Assembly: GCF_905171765.1 (NCBI RefSeq)
Contig: NC_053390.1
Location: 514,748,852-514,812,851 of the forward strand
Length of the DNA: 64,000 nt
Direction of reading: 5' to 3'
Source of the DNA: Bufo bufo
Taxonomy: Eukaryota; Chordata; Amphibia; Anura; Bufonidae
Below the pieces are notes generated by a model that was given only the letters and a program-made list of their open reading frames with translations, searched no databases and was not told the DNA's origin. Of the stretch, positions 42,413-51,132 are shown one piece after another (positions within the stretch are counted from its first letter, which is position 1; each line of letters starts with the position of its first letter). Made by a program: the position numbers and the translations under genes.

Positions 42413-43495
42413 TGTAGTGTCCCACTATGTAAGGGCGGGCACTACTAAGGGACATGTTGCCCCCACCTCCTGTGGGAAATTGCTATTGTGTTTTGTATTG
42501 CATTGTAATGCATATTTTCATGTTATTTCCTGTGTACCAGGCCTGTTAGGGGTGTAGTTTCTCCTCCCAAGCTGTAGAGGGAGCTAGGGAACCCCCTAGT
42601 ACAGGCATGCTCAACCTGCGGCCCTCCAGGTGTTGCAAAACTACAACTCCCAGCATGCCCGAACAGCCTACAGCTATCAGCCTAAAGCAGGGCATTGTGG
42701 GAGTTGTAGTTTTAAAACAGCTGGAGGGCCATAGGTTGAGCATGGCTGCCCTAGTATATATAGTTAGGCCCAGACAGGAAAGGGTTAGTTCAGTCCAGTC
42801 CAGGAGGTTAAGTAGTTCAGTCTAGCCTGCCTGAAGTCCTGAGCAAGTGAAGCTCAGAAGTTAGTCCAGGAGAAGAAGTTCCCTCCTGAAGTTATCCTGC
42901 ATCAAGCGAAGTACAGAGCAGTGCTAATTGTATCCAGCCAAGTAGAAAGCTGAAGGGCAGAAGTTCATTGTACAGCAAGAGGATTTGTACCAGAGGAAGG
43001 TTTCCCTACCCAAGGATAAAGGCAGCTATTAGGCATTCGGGCCTTGGAGAAAGTCAGACAGGATTCTGCAGAAAGTACAGCCTGATCTGTGAGTTTATTC
43101 CCTCTGAGTTATCTTGCCAGGATTATACCTGCCATTTGTGTAAAGCCTGCCTGTTACCAAATCTACTTCATATGGAACTGTCTGAAGCCTGTATATAGTT
43201 GAACTGTTCAGTAAAGTGGAGTTCTAGTTCACCATAAACGTGTGTACCCCAATTATTCCTCCCACATATCGGTGTGCCACCGTTACCGGCACTGGCATCA
43301 CGAACTGTAAGGGATCTTGCCACCGGCACACTAAACTTCCAACACCCAGGGCACCTCACCTACCACCCGGCCTGGTCCCTATATTCAGAGAGTGCCCGAG
43401 AGGATCTATGTGTCAGCCTCTCTATCACTGCTGTACGCCTGCCAAGGGTCTTCTACAAACTGTGAGTACTAAGAGCAACCCTCGTTCTGCCTATT
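42413..43495 (+). repeat. LTR-like dispersed repeat, class uncertain
   Basis: Starts TGTAGTGTCCCACTATGTAA and contains GAACTGTTCAGTAAAGTGGA near 43200 and CGGTGTGCCACCGTTACCGG, GGCATCACGAACTGTAAGG near 43270-43310, motifs I associate with a solo LTR family in frogs. No target duplication or partner LTR was found, so the right boundary is a guess. A hAT MITE sits inside at 42602-42748. Confidence 0.4.
42602..42748. mobile_element. Short hAT MITE with clear ends
   Basis: 147 bp with inverted ends CAGGCATGCTCAACCTGCGG and ATAGGTTGAGCATGGCTG, flanked by the 8-bp duplication CCCTAGTA (42594-42601 and 42749-42756). Inner CTACAACTCCCAGCATGCC is mirrored by TGGGAGTTGTAG. Confidence 0.9.
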
Positions 43496-43732
43496 AATCC
43501 GTGACCTCACATTCGCTCACCCTGAAGGACTGGCGCACTGCACTTACATGTCTCTATTCTAACACTGCATGCCACTTAATAAAAATAAAAATCACTGGCC
43601 TTTAATAAGAATTATAAATATTTTTTTCCATGGCTCTTGGAACTTGCCCCTGGAAAAGTGCAGTCTATAATGCAAAGGAAAAATGAATCAAGCCAGAAAG
43701 GCAATATGGACTTAGTAAATACCTTGTATCAA

Positions 43733-44005
43733 AGGGGCTGTGCAGCAATATATATTGATGACCTGGCCTCACGATAGGTTGTCAATATGAGATTTGCGGC
43801 GGTCCGACAACTGGTACATCCACCGCTGTTTGAAGTGGAGGTGGCGCTCCATGTGAGTGCTGCTTCCAGTTCATTACACTGCTCGTCGTCTCAGAGGTTT
43901 CAGCGGTGCAGTGTAACAACAAGTACTCGCTCCGTTCACTTGATCGCTGCATCCTCTTCAAACATCTGAAGATACGTCATCAATATATTTTGCTGCACAA
44001 CCCTG
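43733..44005. mobile_element. TTAA-type MITE
   Basis: Inverted ends AGGGGCTGTGCAGCAATATA and ATATTTTGCTGCACAACCCT; TTAA follows the right end (44006-44009), while the left side reads TCAA, one change from TTAA. Inner TTGATGACC/ACGTCATCAA are also inverted. No coding capacity. Confidence 0.7.
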
Positions 44006-44009
44006 TTAA

Positions 44010-44880
44010 CTTTGTCTATGTGATAAATGTAATTTGCTGAAGTGAGACAACCCATTTAATGAAGGAATAAAGAAGACAGTGCAACTTTTATTTACTCAAG
44101 GTAACCACAAACAAATGTATATTTTTTTCCATGTCAAAGGTCTATAGCCTTTGCCCAGTTTCAAGATAAAACTAGGTAATTGCGGACAACGTGATCACTG
44201 CGGAGAAAAAACACTGGCCTCAGTGGCTCTTCTGTGAGGTCAGTGATGGGCTACAGGCAAAGCGTCTTGTATTATTTTACTGTGTTGCATGCTATTACCC
44301 CATTTTAACTTGAAACCGGACAATTCCTTTAAGCCTATATCTAATTTCCATATGAAATTTATTTAAAAATTTGCTTTGCTCATAGAAACTTGTTAGTAAC
44401 ATAAGAAAGTCAAATAATATAATAAGCACCACTTTTAAATAGATGATAATGACAGAAGTTAGGCATTTTGCGGTCATTGAGCTATTGAGTTTCAAAAACA
44501 TTGTCATCCACATTATAAGATAACATTATAATAAAATTGAGCTGGTGAACAAATCCATTCTGTTATCACGTGTCTTTGATTGTGGAGATATTAATATGTA
44601 AGAATCTGATTTAGCTATGGCCTTATATTACATCACATCATATCTGAACATAATACATTGGTAATTGTAGCAATTACACGTTTCTTTGTGTCTCAGATAG
44701 AAAACTTAATTACATAAATCACTGCAAAAAATGCACCAAAATGATACGCAACTGACAATACTAAAAGCTGAGAACTTTGCCAATATACTCCAGTCAGGAA
44801 CATATCGGAGCCCCTCATTCACCGCGTCACGGTGTCTCAGCACGCATGGGGTCCTATCACTAAACTACTTGTGGTGTGTG
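44010..44880. other. Stretch without a recognised gene
   Basis: AT-rich, no domain in any frame, no repeat structure that I can define. Confidence 0.4.
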
Positions 44881-44984
44881 AACAAGGTCTGAACAGAGCT
44901 AGAAACCAACTCACAGCCAGGCTCTCACATGCCTCCATTGTGGTATCACCAATGCACTCTGAGGTAGAATAAAGCTGTGAGCCG

Positions 44985-45205
44985 CACCCACAACAGACCA
45001 TGTGACACAGAAGCCGCACCCACAACAGACCATGTGACACAGAAGCCGCACCCACAACAGACCATGTGACAGAAGCTGCACCCACAACAGACCATGTGAC
45101 ACAGAAGCCGAACCCACAACAGACCATGTGACACAGAAGCTGCACCCACAACAGACCATGTGACACAGAAGCCGCACCCACAACAGACCATGTGACACAG
45201 AAGCT
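44985..45205. repeat. 32-bp satellite array, copy 1
   Basis: About seven units of CACCCACAACAGACCATGTG plus ACACAGAAGCCG. One unit lacks 3 bases (GTGACAGAAG). Confidence 0.92.
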
Positions 45206-45592
45206 ACCAGGTGAAAAAGAAAGTTACCAGCAAAATGAAGTGGCACATTCCATACACATAAAAATACTCACTGAAAAAAGTGGCCTAAACAGGTGGAAAT
45301 GCTCCAAACCCAAACACTGTAGTGTGTCTATAACCGGGGGAGCAATTCCTCCGCATGGGGTCCGCAGTTAACAGCAATCCCCAGCAAAAAATGCGCACAA
45401 TGGAGGATGCCGGGATGGACCGCATGCACCACAAATACATCTTACACAAAATTATACATTGTGCAGATGAAAAAATATATAAATACAAAAATCACTGCAA
45501 AAAATTCTAGAAATTAACTCACAGCCAGGCTCTCACATGCCTCCATAGTGGTATAAACAATGCACTGTGAGGTAAAATAAAGCTGTGAGCCA

Positions 45593-45875
45593 CACCCACA
45601 ACAGACCATATGACACAGAAGCCGCACCCACAACAGACCATGTGACACAGAAGCTGCACCCACAACAGACCATATGACACAGAAGCCGCACCCACAACAG
45701 ACCATGTGACACAGAAGCTGCACCCACAACAGACCATATGACACAGAAGCCGCACCCACAACAGACCATGTGACACAGAAGCTGCACCCACAACAGACCA
45801 TATGACACAGAAGCCGCACCCACAACAGACCATGTGACACAGAAGCCGCACCCACAACAGACCATGTGACACAGA
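45593..45875. repeat. 32-bp satellite array, copy 2, dimeric order
   Basis: About nine units. They alternate between ACCATATGACACAGAAGCCG and ACCATGTGACACAGAAGCTG, so the true period is a 64-bp dimer repeated about four times. Copy 1 lacks the ATATG variant. Confidence 0.92.
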
Positions 45876-46250
45876 AGATGCCAGGTGCAAAAGAATGTTA
45901 CCAGCAAAATGAAGTGGCACATTCCATACACATAAAGACAAAAAACTCACTGAAAAAAGTGGCCTAAACGGGTGAAAATGCTCCAAACCCAGACACTGTA
46001 GCGTGTCTATACCGGGGGAGCAATTCCTCCGCATGCGGTCCGCAGAACGGAAATCCCGAGCAGAAAATGCGTACAATAGAGGATGCGGGGGCGGACCACA
46101 TGCACCACAAGGACATCTTACACATAATAATACAATGTGCAGATGAAAAAATCTATAAATACAAAAATCACTGACGTCCTGCGGACTGCATGCGGAGGAA
46201 TTACTCTCCCGGTTATAGACACACTACAGTGTCTGGGTTTGGAGCATTTC

Positions 46251-46524
46251 TTAAAGTAATTTACTGCCTTCAACCCAACTGGAGTTTGTGTCATATGAGG
46301 ACATGTAATTTTTTTAGGGTACCCCCAGCTATCTACTTTACAGGGATTTGCGAAACAGCTCCAGTCAAGTGAATGGAACTGAACTATAGTGGTAACACAC
46401 CGGAATCTACTGTGTAGTGGAAGGAGCTGGCTACTGCGGTGCTGGTACCATTGAAATGAAAAGGAGCTGGGCTAGTGGGCTGCAGTAACCAGCTCCACCA
46501 ACTCCACAATAGATAGAGCCATAT
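46251..46524. other. Unclassified repeat-like flank of BEL-2
   Basis: Contains CTGCGGTGCTGG and GGAGCTGG motifs and ends AGATAGAGCCATAT. It appears to resume after BEL-2 as CATATAGATTCAGTGCTGTG (53897), so BEL-2 split one pre-existing repeat. No coding frame. Confidence 0.45.
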
Positions 46525-46973
46525 TGTGCTGTCTACACTATTGCATAGTCTGTTCATTTGTGTGCCTTCAGCACCATCTAGTGACCTTTATCTGTAAGTG
46601 CATCTTTTGCCTTGTTAAGTTATGCATATTCATTAGGTCACATGACTTCCTGCTCACAGTGCTTTCTGGGAAAGAGACAGGCTCCTGCTTCCTTTTCTCT
46701 TCACCTCATGGAAGGAGCAGCTACTCTTTGTGTGTCTCTTGCTAAAGCATCGTCGGTAAGGGATTAATTCATGTTTTTGTATTAGTTTTGTGTACACTGT
46801 ACTGTATACTCAGTTCTTGCATGTTCATTTTCTTATAGTTTACCTTATCTACTGCCAGTTAATAAAACCACAGATTACAGAAAGAAGTCTCATCTTATTA
46901 ACTAGTAGAATGGTGATATCTGCCTGTTGAACTGCATATAGACCCCGGGGGTACATGTTGTGAGAACAGGACA
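46525..46973 (+). repeat. 5' LTR of BEL-2
   Basis: Starts TGTGCTGTCTACAC and ends GAACAGGACA. AATAAA at 46861-46866. Differs from the 3' LTR at six sites by my reading, for example GTCACATGAC versus GTCACCTGAC. The leader to gag is 238 bp; I could not match its first bases to a tRNA primer. Confidence 0.95.
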
Positions 46974-47211
46974 GTAAACGACGACTTCTAGCGAGAGAGA
47001 CGCACCTGACTACACAGAAGTCTGTTACGGTCCACGCAATATCTGCAAACGGACACCACAGCGACTTCTATACAGTCCAGTGCTGCAAGGGGATAGCCGC
47101 TTCAAGCAATGTAGACACATTTGATTGCATACTGTGACCGCTCTCTAAGCACAGCGACCGGCATTCCACAGCACGGTAGTCTCCACGCAGTTAAGTGTCT
47201 TCACCAACACC

Positions 47212-50200
47212 ATGTCGTGTAGCACAGTATCAAGCTACAAGACAAGATCAAGGAAGGATGGTTCCACTAAGTCGTCTTCCGTTAGCAATGCGGCTGCCAT
47301 TGCCCGCGCAAAGGCAGAAGCTGCGAAGGTCAAAGCAGCCTTTGCTGAACAAGAAATGAAGATGAAAGAAGAAAAGGCACAGCTAGAGGCTGAGAAAGCA
47401 AAGCAACAGGCTTCAATAGACATGCAAAAGGTCCTCTTAGATGCAAAGCTAGAGAAACTCGCCGTAGAGAAAGAAACGGCAGCCGCCATAGCTGAAGCAG
47501 AGTTCTTGGAAGCAATGGAATACCCGAAAACCAGAAGTCACCGCAGTGTGCTTAGCCCAGAACTCGGCCAGCAAGATCCTGTACAACGAACTTCAGAGTA
47601 CGTCCGTCAACACTCTAGACCAAACAGCAATGCTGATCCATTCCCAGGAACCGAAGACGTCACCTATGCCACAGAAGAATCATACCGTCCAAAAGAAAGA
47701 GTCACGCTCGGAACCCAGTCTTACAAACAAGAGAGCACAGAGCCACGTGACAAAACTCCAGCTAACTTCCCTGCACACCAAGGAAGCCAGCTTCCAGTCC
47801 AGCCTGCAGAGCCACCTTATCCCACAAGACGGTATGATATGGGCTGGCCTAAGTCAGAGACTCCATACAGGTATGATCGCCCACCACACTCTCACTGTGA
47901 CTTTCCACCTCCAACCAACCTTAGTAGTAACCAGAGCACAATAGACTTTGCCAGGTTCTTTACTAAACGTGAGCTAGTTACAAAGGGACTGGCGAAGTTC
48001 AGTGATCGCCCTGAAAACTATAGAGCATGGCGGGCCTCCTTTTATAACATTACAAAAGACTTGGGTCTGTCACACAGTGAGGAGATAGACTTCCTTGTAG
48101 ATCGGCTTGGAAAAGACTCTGTAGAACATGCCAAGAGAATCAGGGATATTAATATAAACTACCCAGAGATTGGCCTAAAAATGATCTGGGATAGACTTGA
48201 TGAATGTTATGGTTCTGCAGAGGTCATAGAGGATGCGTTGTTTAAAAGAATTGACGAATTCCCTAAAATATCTAGCAAAGGGTTCCAGAAACTTAGGGAT
48301 TTAAGTGACCTACTGATGGAATTACAGGTTGCCAAAGCTGAAGGGGATTTACCGGGGCTTGCTTTCCTCGACACTGCCAGAGGTGTCAAACCGATTGTAT
48401 TAAAGCTTCCCCACAACCTGCAGGAGAAATGGGTCTCCCATGGGTCAAGGTACAAACATATCCACAATGTGCCATTCCCTCCCTTCAGTGTGTTTGTTGA
48501 CTTTGTAAGGCTAGAGGCCAATATTCGTAATGACCCTAGCTTTGATCTATCACAGTCTTGTGCCACTCCCTATGACCACAGACCACACAAAGGATCAGTG
48601 GCAGTGCACAAAACTAACATTTCACCTGCAGATTCTTACAGGCATTACAGCTCCGCCAGCCACGAAACAGTCAAAAATCCTGGTAAGCAGTGCCCTCTAC
48701 ACAAGAAGCCACACCCTCTTCTGAAGTGCAGAGCCTTTAGAGAAATGTCCATAGGAGATCGCAAAGCCTTCCTCAAGGAGAACCGCATTTGCTACAAGTG
48801 CTGCTCATCAACATCACATATTGCCAAAGACTGTCAGGTTAGTGTAAAATGCACTGAATGCAACAACTCAGATCACAACACGGCCCTACATCCTGGGCCT
48901 TTCCCATGGACCTCATCACAGAGTAACAGTGCCAGAGAGCATGGCGGGGAGAAAAGTAACTCTGAAGCTAACCCACCAGCAGTTACTTCACAATGCACTG
49001 AGGTCTGTAAAGGACTCATAGGCGGCAGGTCCTGCTCAAAAATCTGCCTAACAAAAGTATACCCAAAGGGCTGCAGAGACAAAGCCATCAATGTTTACGC
49101 TATCCTAGATGACCAAAGTAATGCGTCCCTAGCCAAATCTACTTTCTTTGATATTTTCAACATCAAAGGGCCTAACACTCCTTATTCTCTAAAGACTTGT
49201 GCGGGTACTGTAGAAACAGCGGGGAGGAGAGCTAGTGGCTACCTAATTGAATCCATAGATGGTAAAACGTGTCTTTCCTTACCAACTATTACTGAATGTA
49301 ACCAAATTCCTGATAATAGACACGAGATCCCTACACCAGAGGTAGCCATACATCACCCCCATTTACAGCGTATAGCCCATCTCTTACCAAAACTCGATCC
49401 TAACGCTCAGATAATCCTACTCCTAGGGAGAGATATCTTACAAGTTCATAAAACTAGAGAACAGATTAATGGCTCACATCATGCTCCTTATGCCCAAAGG
49501 CATGACCTAGGATGGGTCATAGTAGGAGATGTCTGCTTAGGAAGCATACACAAACCAACCTCCATTAATAGCATGCTCACAAGCACATTAGATAATGGAC
49601 GTCCCTCTATTTTCCAACCATGTAAAAACAACTTCCTCATAAAGGAACTGCCACATAGAACTCAACTACCTTGTTCTTTCATAGACTCTGTAGACCACGA
49701 CATAGCTTGTGACAGTGACGAAGACCACTTAGGTTGCTCAGTGTTCCAAAGGACCAAGGAGGACAATCAGGTAGCAATGTCCCACGAAGACAGATTGTTT
49801 TTAGAAACCATGCAAAAGGAAATCACTAAGGATGAAACAAATAGTTGGGTCGCACCCCTTCCCTTCAGGCCTCAAAGACAACGTTTGCCTAACAACAGAG
49901 AGCAAGTCTACAGACGTTTTGTTTCTCTAAGACGTAGCTTCCACAAGAAGCCAGAAATTAAAGATCACTTCTTTACTTTCATGAGGAAAATATTTGAGAA
50001 TGGTCATGCTGAGGTAGCTCCCACCCTTAAAAACTCAGAAGAATGTTGGTATTTACCCATATTCGGGGTTTACCACCCAAAGAAACCAGGTCAAATTAGA
50101 GTAGTGTTTGACTCTAGTGCTAAATATGAAGGCGTCTCCCTAAACGACGTCCTGCTCTCAGGTCCAGATCTTAACAACAAGCTCCTAGGAGTACTGCTTC

Positions 50201-50844
50201 GTTTTCGTAAAGACTCTGTTGCCTTCATGGCGGACATTCAGCAGATGTTTCATTGCTTTCTCGTTAAAGAGGAACACAGAAACTTCTTAAGATTTCTTTG
50301 GTTTATTGACAATGACCCCACAAAAGATATCGCGGAGTACCGCATGCGGGTACATATCTTTGGTAACAACCCCTCTCCTGCAGTTGCAACTTATGGTCTC
50401 AGACACTCTGCTCAGGAAGGCGAACTAGAATATGGGTCAGACGTCAGAAAATTCGTAGAAGGAGACTTTTATGTAGATGACTGTCTAAAATCACTACCCA
50501 CTGTTGAGGGTGCAATAAGTCTCCTTAAGAAAGCTCAAGAAATGCTCGCATGCTCAAACCTGAGACTCCACAAAATAGCCTCCAATAGTAAGCAGCTGAT
50601 AGAAGCATTTCCCTCTCAAGACCACTCAAACGACCTACAGAGCTTAGACTTAGGGACTGACTCCCTTCCTATACAACGTAGCCTTGGTCTCCTTTGGGAT
50701 CTAAAATCAGACACGTTTACCTTCCAAGTCAGCCAGGAAGAGAAAATATGGGGTTCAGCGGCACTCCTTGTTGAAGGTTGGGAGGTGCTCAGTGGTAGGG
50801 GTAAGTGCAAATATTATCAAAAGACCACGGCACTCTGTAAATAG
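47212..50844 (+). CDS. BEL-2 gag-protease-RT polyprotein, 3' end replaced by insertion
   Basis: 1210 aa. Residues about 20-95 are Ala/Lys/Glu-rich and form a likely coiled coil. The gag core follows (KFSDRPENYRAWRASF near 262), then zinc knuckles at about 527-560 (CYKCCSSTSHIAKDC, then CTEC...H), the A17 protease motif DDQSN at 633-637, RT blocks (PGQIRVVFDSSA near 958) and the RT active site YVDD at 1087-1090. From residue about 1179 the sequence is encoded by the 322-bp insertion and is not BEL protein. Up to that point I see no frameshift or stop, unlike BEL-1. First Met used; alternatives upstream are not open. Confidence 0.93.
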   Translation: MSCSTVSSYKTRSRKDGSTKSSSVSNAAAIARAKAEAAKVKAAFAEQEMKMKEEKAQLEAEKAKQQASIDMQKVLLDAKLEKLAVEKETAAAIAEAEFLEAMEYPKTRSHRSVLSPELGQQDPVQRTSEYVRQHSRPNSNADPFPGTEDVTYATEESYRPKERVTLGTQSYKQESTEPRDKTPANFPAHQGSQLPVQPAEPPYPTRRYDMGWPKSETPYRYDRPPHSHCDFPPPTNLSSNQSTIDFARFFTKRELVTKGLAKFSDRPENYRAWRASFYNITKDLGLSHSEEIDFLVDRLGKDSVEHAKRIRDININYPEIGLKMIWDRLDECYGSAEVIEDALFKRIDEFPKISSKGFQKLRDLSDLLMELQVAKAEGDLPGLAFLDTARGVKPIVLKLPHNLQEKWVSHGSRYKHIHNVPFPPFSVFVDFVRLEANIRNDPSFDLSQSCATPYDHRPHKGSVAVHKTNISPADSYRHYSSASHETVKNPGKQCPLHKKPHPLLKCRAFREMSIGDRKAFLKENRICYKCCSSTSHIAKDCQVSVKCTECNNSDHNTALHPGPFPWTSSQSNSAREHGGEKSNSEANPPAVTSQCTEVCKGLIGGRSCSKICLTKVYPKGCRDKAINVYAILDDQSNASLAKSTFFDIFNIKGPNTPYSLKTCAGTVETAGRRASGYLIESIDGKTCLSLPTITECNQIPDNRHEIPTPEVAIHHPHLQRIAHLLPKLDPNAQIILLLGRDILQVHKTREQINGSHHAPYAQRHDLGWVIVGDVCLGSIHKPTSINSMLTSTLDNGRPSIFQPCKNNFLIKELPHRTQLPCSFIDSVDHDIACDSDEDHLGCSVFQRTKEDNQVAMSHEDRLFLETMQKEITKDETNSWVAPLPFRPQRQRLPNNREQVYRRFVSLRRSFHKKPEIKDHFFTFMRKIFENGHAEVAPTLKNSEECWYLPIFGVYHPKKPGQIRVVFDSSAKYEGVSLNDVLLSGPDLNNKLLGVLLRFRKDSVAFMADIQQMFHCFLVKEEHRNFLRFLWFIDNDPTKDIAEYRMRVHIFGNNPSPAVATYGLRHSAQEGELEYGSDVRKFVEGDFYVDDCLKSLPTVEGAISLLKKAQEMLACSNLRLHKIASNSKQLIEAFPSQDHSNDLQSLDLGTDSLPIQRSLGLLWDLKSDTFTFQVSQEEKIWGSAALLVEGWEVLSGRGKCKYYQKTTALCK

Positions 50845-51066
50845 TTTTAGTTACTTATTTTATTTCATATCTTTTGTATATATATTTTTCTTTTGTATAT
50901 CCATCCAAAAGTAATAGCCACTGGCCAACGTTTCGGTCTAATGTTAGACCTTGTTCACGGCCTTAGTTCTGTGGAGTAGGGAGAATCGTGGATGGCGCCA
51001 TCCACGATTCTCCCTACTCCACAGAACTAAGGCCGTGAACAAGGTCTAACATTAGACCGAAACGTT
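50745..51066 (-). mobile_element. 322-bp insertion in BEL-2 pol, possibly Penelope-like
   Basis: Flanked by 14-bp direct copies of AGCCAGGAAGAGAA (50731-50744 and 51067-51080), so it is a true insertion. It contains GGCACTCCTTGTTGAAGG, an AT-rich middle and a perfect palindrome (50927-51066). ACGTTTCGG-type motifs and such inverted termini make me think of Penelope-like retroelements, whose duplications are of this size, but no coding part is present to prove it. Insertion plus duplication is 336 bp, a multiple of three, yet contains stops (from 50842), so pol is interrupted. Strand is a guess. Confidence 0.8.
50927..51066. repeat. Perfect 140-bp palindrome
   Basis: Two exactly complementary 70-bp arms with no spacer, centred between 50996 and 50997 (GATGGCGCCATC). 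Outer ends are AACGTTTCGGTCTAATGTTA and its complement. I checked all positions by eye and found no mismatch. Confidence 0.95.
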
Positions 51067-51132
51067 AGCCAGGAAGAGAAGCCCTTTACCCGTAGAGGTG
51101 TCCTGTCTGCCATAAATAGTCTTTATGATCCC

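Larger units (their letters stand above)
44881..46250. repeat. Duplicated unit (about 610 bp) with 32-bp satellite
   Basis: Two copies of the order: TCACAGCCAGGCTCTCACAT, a 32-bp array, GTTACCAGCAAAATGAAGTG, then GGGGGAGCAATTCCTCCGCA and AAATACAAAAATCACTG. Copy 1 is about 44908-45505 and copy 2 about 45520-46165. At 46170-46247 part of the unit (CTGCGGACTGCATGCGGAGG onward) appears in inverse orientation. The class of the parent repeat is unknown to me. Long Cys/Trp-rich frames on the minus strand are periodicity artefacts. Confidence 0.8.

Noticed and set aside
42413..43495. A full retroviral or Gypsy element
   Set aside because: Only an LTR-like segment is seen; no gag, pol or second LTR nearby, so it is reported only as a low-confidence repeat.
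44837..46076. Cys/Trp-rich repeat proteins (HGLLWVRLLCHMVCCG) on the minus strand
   Set aside because: Produced by the 32-bp satellite in all three frames at once; no conserved domain.
50927..51066. Palindrome as a transcription terminator or tRNA-like RNA
   Set aside because: It is within a target-duplicated insertion, has no loop or T tract, and no tRNA arms or boxes.
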